Of a stretch of 14,562 bases of DNA, positions 6,995 to 14,562 are shown piece by piece (the stretch's first letter is position 1; each line of letters opens with the position of its first letter). A program made the translations under genes and the position numbers. The notes under the pieces are model-generated. The model had not been told where the DNA came from. It saw only the letters and a list, made by a program, of their open reading frames with translations, and did not search any database. Source of the DNA: Larix sibirica (taxonomy: Eukaryota > Streptophyta > Pinopsida > Pinales > Pinaceae); contig NWUY0300018629.1 in the NCBI GenBank assembly GCA_004151065.3, positions 62,242-76,803 of the forward strand, in the 5' to 3' direction.

Positions 6995-7096
6995 ATTCCA
7001 AAAAGAGGTCCTATAGACCAGGTAATTCTGAAAGGAAACATAAGCACAACACGCACACAGAGAGACCTGTCTGGTCTATAGGACCTCTTCTTAGAG
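6943..7096 (+). ncRNA. MIRNA-precursor-like foldback B (candidate)
   Basis: The 5' arm 6943-6999 pairs with the 3' arm 7034-7096. CTCTAAGAAG, TCCTATAGACC and AGGTCTCTC are perfect matches separated by a 3-nt bulge and a short mismatch. Pairing weakens toward the loop, where TGTGTTGTG faces CACAACACGCACACA. A third arm copy, AAGAGGTCCTATAGACCAG at 7003-7021, is a perfect 19-bp complement of 7071-7089 and offers an alternative shorter hairpin. The better-paired lower stem and a candidate ~21-nt duplex fit a young MIRNA-like gene. I recognise no known miRNA. A foldback transposon is the main alternative. Confidence 0.4.
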
Positions 7097-7103
7097 GAAA
7101 ACT

Positions 7104-7603
7104 TAAATTTGGTCAGGGATATATACATATAGTATATGAAAGGACACTACATAATACCCAAGTGAAAAGAAGCTTGCAATTCTTGAGTTCTAAAAGCTTG
7201 CAGGAACAACTAGCAATTTATACAAAATAAAAAATTTCTAATCAATTCTGTCTTACGGGGGCAGCCCTAAGAATGCAGAGAATTACCTGTAATCGATTGA
7301 ATTCTGACCAGGTTCGTCCTAGAGAAGACTACCCACATGTAAAAATGGACCCAGAGCTGCAAAATTTGGTCCCAAAACTTATTTAAATCAATAAAACGAT
7401 CAGACTCGGCTTGGAAACAGACTCCGTTTTAGCAGTTCTCTGGTTAGATGGGATGAAAAAACTCGACTCTGAATGTGGGTCAGAGTAAGAAAGGTTTTCA
7501 ATGCTGATAAATAGGTGGAAGGATTTCACACGTGTTTTTTATTAATTATTAATTATTTATTATTAATTAATTATTTAAGTCGTAAGGCATTTCAAAACAC
7601 TTT
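7104..7603. other. Spacer between module B and the LINE; nothing coding recognised
   Basis: A short frame (6982-7230) translates the foldback and its flank and has no family features. AAGCTTGCA occurs twice near 7170 and 7195. An A/T simple-sequence tract of ATTA units fills 7536-7578. I see no gene. Confidence 0.55.
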
Positions 7604-7661
7604 GATTGTTGATTGATTTTTTTGCTATGGTTTCGCTAGGGTTTGGGCTTGTCGTAGGTTT

Positions 7662-9451
7662 ATGGGAGATCCTCGACCCATGGGCAAGATGATCGGAATG
7701 AGTGTAGAATCTCTTGGAGTCAAGTTGATTCATAGAATCAATTTAGTATCAATCAAGATTAAAAAAAGTGGTAAACGATTACAATCTACGGCTTATTCTG
7801 ATACGTTTACCCTTGGGGGTTTTCAATTTTTTGTCGGGAACTTCTGCAGGGATTACTTCCCATTGGGATTTTTGCTGGTGCTGAGGTGAGCCCACTGGGC
7901 ATCATTGCAGAACATGCGAGGATCTTGAGGCCTTGAATGACAGGTAGAAATGTCCCTATTCTACTCCTGAGGGTTTGATTGATAACCTTGCTCGTCGACC
8001 GATTCTAAGGGGGGCTCGAGCCAGAAACAAAAGACGACTTAAAGCCATCAAAGCCCGGGAAGGGCTCCAGCAATTTTTCATTGAAGAAACAACTAATTTA
8101 GACAGAGTTGAAATGCTCTCTTGGAGAGCTTTAGTGGGGTGCTTGGAATTTTCCTCTGGTTCCAAGGCTGAGATTCTGGATTGGGTTCATCACAATTGGA
8201 CTCCACTACTTCGACTTAATCGGAGGGTAAATCTACTTCTCAATCAATGGATAATGTTCATACTACCTGAACCTGAGCATGTTGGAGTCATTCTTGGCCG
8301 TAAGTGGTGTTTTAAGGAAGGATCTATATTTCTTAAGCGCTGGCACATTGCATTCGACCCTATAAGGGAACAACAGTCGCGGAGACACTTGTGGATGTTG
8401 CTCCTAGGGTTACCTATTGCCCTTTAGACTGAGAATATTCTCATTGGTATTGCAAATCAGTTTGGCACATTTGTCCGAACGGATAAAAGATCTCTGCATG
8501 GGGTAGACAGAATGGTGGCAAGAGTCATGGTTGAACTTGACCTCGGTATGGGTCTTCCAACCGAAGTTGAGATTATTTGGGGAAAGAACACATTTTTACA
8601 GAGACTAGACTATTACAAGATGTCATTCCGTTGTTTTAAGTGTAGGGAGACTGGCCATGTATTGGCTCAATGTCCATACTTGATACAAAAGCCAGTACAG
8701 GGCTCTGTTACTTTGGAGAAGGAAAAGATTTTTAAAGACAAGAGAAACCAGTTGGAGGATGTCAACACTCTGGATTTGCATTTTACGGGTAAGGATTCAA
8801 ATCTCTCTGTTACCCATGATAAAAATGTCACATGTGATGAACTTAATTTCTATATCAATGAGGAAAAAACCCTTGAAATATTCACAGAAACTTGATAGGG
8901 TTCCTATTGTTGATGTATGCACTCATGGTGTTCCAATCAATTCTTGTGAACTTTGTTGTTTATCTTTGGACAAACCTGTCACCTCACCCTGTGACATCCC
9001 TGGCCCGGTTCATCCTGTAACCCTACCTTGTAATGACCCTACTTCAAAACTACCTGATGCCTTATTTAGTGACATCCCGATCTCTGCTCCTCCAGAAGGT
9101 GGATCTTCTCCAGCTCCCATTATACTAGATAAACCGGCTGAGTTAGTTATGGGCAATAGGGATATTTTGGAGGGTAATATGGATGTCACTGATTTATTGT
9201 CCCCGCTGACTATCTTTTCCAAGAACTCGTCGAATAAACCCTGTGTTAAACCTATATCTGCCAGTAGGCTTAATAACGTTACAATTCGCAGGAATCGTAG
9301 GAAACCCGAGATTCGGGGGTTGGAAGATGAGGACATATGCATCCCTCTTTCTATCCAGATCGATAATTGTGATGAGAAATTAGGTTATGAACCTACTTGT
9401 GGAATTGATGAGGCCCTTAGAGCAAGCTCACCTCAGAAGGAGGTTTCTTAA
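7662..9451 (+). pseudogene. LINE ORF1, nucleic-acid-binding protein, broken
   Basis: The protein would coat LINE RNA and act as a chaperone in the retrotransposition particle. The first plausible ATG is 7662, after a TAGGGTTTGGG-type leader. That frame ends at 7889, and coding similarity resumes in another frame: in-frame TGA 7882-7884 and TAG 7945-7947 precede CPYSTPEGLIDNLARRP. From about 8100 comes a DUF4283-like segment (SWRALVGCLEF, then ILPEPEHVGVILGRKW and LWMLLLGLPI), broken by TAG at 8425-8427, where related proteins usually have Trp. A CCHC zinc knuckle, CFKCRETGHVLAQC, lies at 8632-8673. A one-base T gain near 8892 shifts the rest into the frame ending at TAA 9449-9451. The tail is Pro/Ser-rich with a basic RRNRRKPEIRG patch. 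Two frame changes and three stops make it non-functional. Confidence 0.8.
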
Positions 9452-10236
9452 TGTCTATACTCTCACTCAATATTAGGGGTATGGGAAGGGTCACTAGGGC
9501 TAGGGCCTTATCCCATCTAATTAAAGCTACTAGCCCTACTATGATTTTGCTTCAGGAAACCATGTGTATGGATGAGGTGGCAATCAAGAAACTCTCTGCC
9601 ATCTTACCCGGTTGGGAATTTGTTGCGACAGATGCTTCAGGTATGTCAGGAGGACTGTTGGTTGGATGGAGTCCAAATTATTTTGATTTCATGGCATATA
9701 AAACTAAGTGGGGCATCTTTCTGGATGGTTGTTATACTGTCTCAAATCGGCCACTTTCCGTTTTGAACCTGTATGGTCCCTATAGAGACAAAGCACCTTT
9801 CTGGTCTTCTCTTTGTAACTCTGGATTACTAAACAACAATCATCTAATTATTGCGGGTGATATGAATTTTACTCGCAGTGCTGGGGAAATTTGGGGAGCA
9901 CGTGCTAGATTGGATGATATGGCGGGTTATTTCAACTCTTTCTTGGAAACTTATGACTTGGTGGATATTGTTCCAGGTACACTCATGCCGACTTGGACCA
10001 ATGGTCGAGATGGATGTGAGGGCATTCATAAAAGTCTGGATCATTTTTTGGTCAAAGTAGAGCTTATAAATATTTGGGGAAAGCACATGTCATGGATTGG
10101 AGAAACAAAATTTTCAGATCACTGGCCAGTTTTCTTTCAGTTTGATGATTCATTCTACAAAATAAACTACCCTTTTAAATTCAATTGTTCGTGGCTGAGG
10201 AATAAAGATTTCTGCAAGATGGTTAGAACATTCTAG
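9451..10236 (+). pseudogene. ORF2 AP-type endonuclease domain (intact segment)
   Basis: This 261-codon stretch is uninterrupted and is the best-preserved part of the element. It carries the exonuclease-endonuclease-phosphatase fold motifs in order: SLNIRG with metal-site Asn7, LLQET with Glu36, NLYGPY, GDMNF with Asp137 and Asn139, SLDHFLV (usually LDR) and SDHWP with Asp223 and His224. All expected catalytic residues are visible. The enzyme would nick target DNA to expose the priming 3' hydroxyl. The frame closes at TAG 10234-10236, but homologous codons continue in frame beyond it. The stop is therefore a lesion and not a natural end. Confidence 0.88.
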
Positions 10237-11966
10237 GTAAGTGATGAAAAGGATCATGCGATGAATCCTATGGACTACTTTGTAGCTAAGCTACGTAGAC
10301 TAAAGGGGTTAGTATCGACTTGGATAAAGTACAAACATAGAGATGATCTTTGTGACATTAAGGCATTGGAAAAAACAATTACAAGAGATGGCCAGTTTAA
10401 ACATTCAGGTGGACTGTGATGTTGAAATTGGTAAGAAAATCAAGGATCTTGAAAGGAGAAAGGAAGAATTGCTTATCCAAGAAGAATTGGAATGGAGGCA
10501 GAAGAGTAGGGCTATATGGATTAATGTTGGAGACAGGAATACTAAATTTTTTCATGCCTTTGCCACTCACAGAAAAACACTAACAATATCTGGGAATTAA
10601 ATGATTCTTCAGGAAATGTTGTTACAGGTTTGGATGGTCTATTAATTGCTGCTAAAGAACACTGCAGTAATGCTTACAATGATCCTGGGAAACTCAATTT
10701 AGTTACGCAACTAATGGTGGCCATACACTATCCTGTTATGGTAGATGAGAATATTGCTGCTGATTTGAGTAAGGAAGTAACTCTTCAGGAAATCGAGCAG
10801 ATTTTAAAGGGGTTTGCCAAGGACAAAAGTCTTGGCCCAAATGGGTGGACAATAGAACTATTCTTGGAATTTTTTGATGTCATGGGGCTGATATTTTGGA
10901 GATGGTTGAGTTCTCTCGTGTGGAGGGATATATATCTAATGGCCTCAATTCTACTTTCTTAACTTTAATCCCTAAAGTTGGTAAGCCTACCTCTTTTGGA
11001 GAGTTCAGGCCCATAGCTCTATGTAACCTGGAATATAGAATAATTTCAAAGGTAATTGTTGTCAGGTTAAAGCCTATTTTATCTCTATGCATCTCTGGTG
11101 AGCAGTTTGGGTTTTTGCAAAATAGACATATATTAGATGCCATTGGAATCACCCAGGAGGTTATTCACACGGTGAAAGTGCGAAAGAAGGCTGCATTACT
11201 ATTGAAGATTGACCTTGAGAAGGCATATGACATAATTGATTGGAGTTACTTGAGACTGATTCTCATACAAATTAGTATGCCCCCACTAGTTTAACGATGG
11301 ATTATGGCATGTGTTACAAATGACAACATTTATGTATTGGTTAATAGGGCTCCATCAGATTTCTTCAAAATATCTAGAGGAGTTCGACAAGGTTGCCCAC
11401 TGTCGCCATTAATCTTTCTGTTGATTATTGAAGGGCTTAGCAGGATGATTGGGTCTGCCAAAGCTGCTGGAATTATCAAAGGTATCTCTTTCTCTGAATA
11501 ATTGTCCCATACCCATTCCCTTTTTGTTGATGATGTGTTATTAGTTGGTTTAGATTCGGAGGTGGAATGGCAACATTACAACATTATCATAAAAGATTTT
11601 TGTGATGCCTCGGGTATGTTAGTCAATCAGAGGAAGTCTAATATATATCATTTTGGGATTGAGGGAAACAAACTGGATGTTTTTAAAAGAATGATGCCTT
11701 ATCAGTTTTGTAAATTGGAGGATGGTTTTAGATATCTTGGTTATTTTCTTAAGCCTTGTGCTTATAGGAGGAATGATTGGTTGTGGCTGGTCGAGAAGGT
11801 GGAAAAAAAGATCAACCATTGGACTTATCGGCTTTTGTCTATTGGAGGGAGGCTTACATTGGTTAAATCGGTCCTTACAGGTATCCCCGTATATTGGTTC
11901 TCACTTTTGCAGATCCCATGCTTTATCATAAACTGTATAAGGAAGCTTTTTTTCAACTTTCTATAG
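10237..11966 (+). pseudogene. ORF2 linker and reverse transcriptase domain, broken
   Basis: A lysine/glutamate-rich linker (about 10343-10600) with RAIWINVGDRNTKFFHA, a hallmark of plant LINE proteins before the RT, leads into the polymerase. RT blocks follow in order: KDKSLGPNGW near 10825, FLTLIPK near 10955, FRPIALCN near 11005, KIDLEKAYD near 11204 (motif A, catalytic Asp), GVRQGCPLSPLIF near 11380 and LFVDDVLL near 11520 (motif C, catalytic Asp pair; related elements usually have FADD). IGGRLTLVKSVL near 11840 marks the thumb side. Three frame changes and the stops at 11292, 11499 and 11964 interrupt it. All key aspartates are still encoded, so inactivation comes from the breaks and not from active-site loss. 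Confidence 0.87.
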
Positions 11967-11975
11967 AATGGGGGG

Positions 11976-13015
11976 ATGACAAATTGCAATATGATTATGG
12001 CTCGATGGGAGCATATAGCCCGGCCTGAAAATGCTGGAGGGTGGGCTATTAGGAATCTGCCACTTTTCAGTTGTGCACTCAGAATGAAAAGTTTTTGGCG
12101 GGGACTTTTTGGTCCCACCTTGTGGACTAATCTGCTCATAGTAAAATACATCAAGATGGATGTGATCAATTGGATTAGGAATCCAAATAAGAATATCAGG
12201 GGTGCTTCACCTATATGGGCAGGATTTATCAAAGTATACAATTTGATAGCTAAAGACTTATCCTAACAGGTAGGAAATGGAAAAATATATTGGTTGGGAT
12301 TGACCCAATTGTGGCCATGGATGAAGAATATGTGCTAACTGATGAAATTATTAAAACCCTGCACCGCTTTGATTATGCTACACTCAACAAAATCAAGCGT
12401 GTTAACCATAGGAATCATCAAACATACTAGATCACATCAAGGGATTTGGGCTTTGAAGACAATGAGGCAATTGAATGGACCAGGTATATTAACAAACTTA
12501 ATTCTATTGGATGCAGATTGACCTTGGAAAATGACAGACTAGTCTGGATAAATAACAAAGCTTCATGATTGGTTACTGCAAATCTTGCCTACAAGGCTAT
12601 TATCACCCATCATGGCATGTATCCTGAAAACTAGTGGTACAAGGTTATATGGAAGTGGAAAATTCCTGTGAAGGTTCAATGTTTTATGTGGCAAGCATTA
12701 CAGGGATGTCTAAAAACTTGGGAAAATCTTGTTAAAAGAGGTTGGGTTGGCCCAAGTTATTGTTATTTATGCAGAAATTGTTATCAATCTACTCAACATA
12801 TATTGGTGGAATGTGTGTTTACCAGAACACTGTGGCATAATATCATTGCACATGATCTTGAACTGGATCAGCTTTGGGAATTGGAAAACTTTGCGGAAGG
12901 AGTATATAAATGGCACAGGAATTGCAACAACTTTCCACGGCTATCAGCTTTGATATCTTGGCATATTTGGTGGGTCAGAAATCAAGCAATATTTGAAGGA
13001 AAATTTCCCAGCTTA
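11976..13015 (+). pseudogene. ORF2 connector and zf-RVT zinc-binding segment, broken
   Basis: After the RT, ARPENAGGWAIRNLPLF near 12015 and WQVGNGK-like sequence near 12270 are typical of plant LINE connectors. Stops at 12264, 12428, 12566 and 12632 and a frame change near 12295 make this the most damaged part. From about 12640 the zf-RVT segment reads KVQCFMWQA, then KRGWVGPSYCYLC and TQHILVEC, which supplies the conserved Cys-Cys-His-Cys set. This segment is thought to help bind template RNA. The frame from 12668 has no natural start codon (GTG there is internal) and continues into RNase H. Confidence 0.78.
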
Positions 13016-13099
13016 TTTTATTCTTTCAATAGAATTCTGGTTACATTAAAGGATTACAGTTACACTTCAAGACAGGAGAACACAAGGCAAATTGTTAAC

Positions 13100-13588
13100 T
13101 TCACTAATCCACATCATAATCCGACTGTTTTTTTTTATGGATCGGCTATTGATGGATCATGTGTTGTAGGGGGAGTGATATATCTCACTAAAGACCATTA
13201 TTTCACACTTATGATGAATTGTAGGATGGGAACCAACACCAAAGCCGAGTTACTTGGGTTGTGGTGCGTAATTTCAGTGGCTGCTACTATGGGTTTGTAT
13301 ATGCTGACTATATTTGGTGATTCCAGGGTGACAATAAAATGGGCACAAAAAGAATATAAATTATATATCTTATCATTACATCAATGGTGTAGTAGAATTC
13401 GAGAAAAAATACAACTTTTCAATGCTATCACCTTTGAACATATATACTGCCAACATAATCAGACAGCTGATGCAGTTTCCAAGGATGCACATGAAGGAGA
13501 TGAAGAGATTGCCAGATGGGAGGAATTCCAGGAAAATCAGAGCATTGATAGGGGAGAGGTCAATTTGTTTGATCAAATTATGTTTTGA
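13100..13588 (+). pseudogene. ORF2 C-terminal RNase H domain, catalytic Asp lost
   Basis: The domain is uninterrupted and continuous with zf-RVT. The first motif reads FFYGSA: codon 13136-13138 is TAT (Tyr) where the family has the first catalytic Asp, consistent with one GAT-to-TAT change. The other residues are present: NTKAELLGL with the Glu near 13245, FGDSRV with Asp near 13320, and HNQTADAVSK with the terminal Asp at 13469-13471. Length and order match plant LINE RNase H. The domain would cleave the RNA strand after cDNA synthesis, but the substitution should abolish or cripple it. It is only distantly similar to the remnant at 5624-6162. Confidence 0.83.
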
Positions 13589-13764
13589 ATTGCCAGTTAT
13601 TTTTATGATTATGTTGTTTGGATGTAGAAACTTTTGGTTGTTGTCTATTTTTTAAAAACTCTTGTATTGTTGTGAACATAAGTCTACTTGACTTATGAAG
13701 TTTGTACTATTTGATTCGTATAATATGAATACCAGTAGTACGGTTTTTTTCGCTGAAAAAAAAA
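13589..13764 (+). other. LINE 3' UTR with stem-loops and A tail
   Basis: CATAAGTC (13677-13684) and GACTTATG (13690-13697) form a perfect 8-bp stem with a 5-nt loop. GTACTA (13704-13709) and TAGTAC (13736-13741) can form a second. Then come a T-run, CGCTG and nine A at 13756-13764. A structured 3' end just before a short A tail is typical of plant LINEs, where the RT recognises its own RNA. No tandem repeats like those at 6211-6667 are present. Confidence 0.7.
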
Positions 13765-13884
13765 GTGAGAAACACTTTCCAAAATTTTTAGTTTAAATTT
13801 GTTTCCACCATTCGATCAAAAAGTTCGACGACTGAAATGATCTATTCTGTTAATTCATTCCTACACGATGACGCATTGCGTGCT

Positions 13885-14011
13885 ATCCCAACTGTCTTGT
13901 CGTGTCAGATGTTTCAGGTCGCGTGACACTTCGTCTCTCATAGCTGCATCCCAACTTTATCTTGTCGTGTCAGATGTTTCAGGTTGCGTGCCACTTCATC
14001 TCTCTCACAGC
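13885..14011. repeat. 63-bp tandem duplication
   Basis: ATCCCAACT at 13885 and at 13948 begin two copies that share CTTGTCGTGTCAGATGTTTC, AGGT and GCGTG and end in TCTCTC, ATAGCTGC or ACAGCT. The block is more GC-rich than its surroundings. An open frame of 96 codons (13868-14158) crosses it but shows no family features. Confidence 0.8.
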
Positions 14012-14562
14012 TACCCCACTGCCCAGTTACCACTGCATCCGCGCGACTTAGCTACCTTAAGCATGGTCAAACGATTGCTCTACATGTTGCTGCAACGTTT
14101 TTGGCAGCCCCTGCTAACAATCTGCGCCAGGCTTGCTAGGCTGCAACTTCAAAGTTGAAGGGTTGGTGTTGGGGTTTGAAGAAGGGTTTGTAGGTTTCTC
14201 TATATCGGTCTCATCCCCTCAAAAGCCATTTTCTACATGACTTCGCCAGTTTAAACACTCGATCTCTGCAAGTTTTATGCCCTCCATTGTCCAACAACCT
14301 ATGCTCTGCGCGATAAAAAATGAGGTAACACAAGTTTTGGTCGTAATTAAAAGATTATATTCACAAAACTAGAAAAATAACATCCTTTTTTGTGCCTCAA
14401 TTCTGAGATTTTTTACTTTCGCTATGAATATTCTATTTTTTTGTTTTACACAAATGGTTGAAGAGATTTATATTGAAAAAAGAGGACGAATTACATAGAG
14501 ATGGGGGGACTGTTCCCTCAAAATAGAAGCTGGAATTTCTTGCTTATGTCTGTCCAGTCTTT
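14012..14562. other. Right flank, nothing recognised
   Basis: A GC-richer part (to about 14300) is followed by AT-rich sequence with T-runs. I see no gene, RNA, terminal repeat or coding motif on either strand. Confidence 0.5.

Larger units (their letters stand above)
9451..13588 (+). pseudogene. LINE ORF2 polyprotein (EN-RT-zf-RNase H), broken
   Basis: ORF2 begins at ATG 9451, which shares its A with the ORF1 stop (TAATG, 9449-9453), and ends at TGA 13586-13588, about 1380 codons. In-frame stops lie at 10234, 11292, 11499, 11964, 12264, 12428, 12566 and 12632. Frame changes fall in the A-run near 10370-10375, near 10580, near 10885 and near 12295. Domain order and spacing are otherwise complete, so the insertion was once full-length. 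ORF2 would nick the target, prime reverse transcription on the nick and degrade the RNA strand. Four of the stops sit where the family context suggests Trp or a similar codon. That fits G-to-A change after cytosine methylation on the opposite strand. No single product can be made. Confidence 0.85.
7604..13764 (+). mobile_element. Plant L1-type LINE with RNase H, near full-length, inactive
   Basis: The order is a short 5' leader, ORF1 (DUF4283-like domain, CCHC knuckle), a one-base stop-start overlap, ORF2 (AP endonuclease, reverse transcriptase, zf-RVT, RNase H), a 175-bp 3' UTR with two small stem-loops, and a nine-A tail at 13756-13764. This is the architecture of plant L1 elements that gained an RNase H domain. 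The right end is fixed by the A tail. The left end is set tentatively by AAACACTTT at 7595-7603, which recurs at 13770-13778 five bases after the tail; a 9-bp match is weak for a target-site duplication. About eight ORF2 stops, three ORF1 stops and several frame changes show long decay. Confidence 0.85.

Noticed and set aside
7975-7977. Start codon for ORF1 at 7975
   Set aside because: The codon is TTG and in-frame coding similarity extends upstream across a stop, so it is internal to a broken frame.
9010-9342. Minus-strand 110-residue ORF
   Set aside because: Shadow of the LINE ORF1 tail, which is supported by its position between the zinc knuckle and the endonuclease.
9436-9443. Shine-Dalgarno-like AGAAGGAGG before the ORF2 ATG
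   Set aside because: The element is a eukaryotic nuclear retrotransposon; the resemblance is coincidental.
13868-14158. 96-residue ORF right of the LINE
   Set aside because: It crosses a 63-bp tandem duplication whose copies read in the same frame but show no domain or family feature; probably a chance frame in GC-richer DNA.
14288-14303. Match of ACAACCTATGCTC to the window start
   Set aside because: Only 13 bp are shared and the flanks are unrelated; too short to claim a terminal repeat.
1-14562. tRNA, rRNA or intact host protein gene
   Set aside because: No tRNA B-box with a matching acceptor fold, no rRNA-like sequence, and no multi-exon host coding signal were seen by eye on either strand.

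Overview
The window looks like gene-poor, repeat-dominated nuclear DNA of a seed plant. The main evidence is a 6.2 kb non-LTR retrotransposon of the plant L1 type. It has a DUF4283-like domain plus a CCHC zinc knuckle in ORF1. ORF2 carries an AP endonuclease, a reverse transcriptase, a zf-RVT segment and a C-terminal RNase H domain. The AT-rich spacers full of short tandem duplications and the absence of an intact host gene fit a large plant genome, possibly a gymnosperm, but the species cannot be fixed from the sequence alone.

Layout. (1) 1-709: an uninterrupted 229-codon minus-strand reading frame of unknown function, bounded by two inverted copies of one 15-mer; the start codon lies in one copy and the stop in the other. 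(2) About 694-2419: a possible LTR-like unit made of a purine-rich degenerate repeat, a strikingly regular array of the 9-mer TGCGGGCAT every 22-25 bp, and a TATA-rich stretch. (3) 2420-5155: AT-rich non-coding DNA with five separate local duplications (units of 135, 121, 40 and 122 bp, plus a 26 bp one). (4) 5209-7096: two diverged copies of a roughly 125 bp module, each with a TATA-like motif 45-46 bp upstream of a foldback resembling a MIRNA precursor. Between them lies a decayed, 5'-truncated LINE 3' end (RNase H remnant plus a five-unit tandem 3' tail). (5) About 7604-13764: the near full-length but dead LINE. (6) 13765-14562: flanking DNA with a 63 bp tandem duplication and no convincing gene.

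How the parts work together. In the LINE, ORF1 would supply the RNA-binding protein, and ORF2 the nicking endonuclease, the reverse transcriptase and RNase H for target-primed reverse transcription. The ORFs meet at a TAATG stop-start overlap, which suggests translational coupling in the ancestor. The copy now has about a dozen in-frame stops and at least six frame changes, so it cannot act by itself. The best candidates for something undescribed are the twin TATA-plus-foldback modules, the helically phased 9-mer array, and the ORF cassette framed by inverted repeats.
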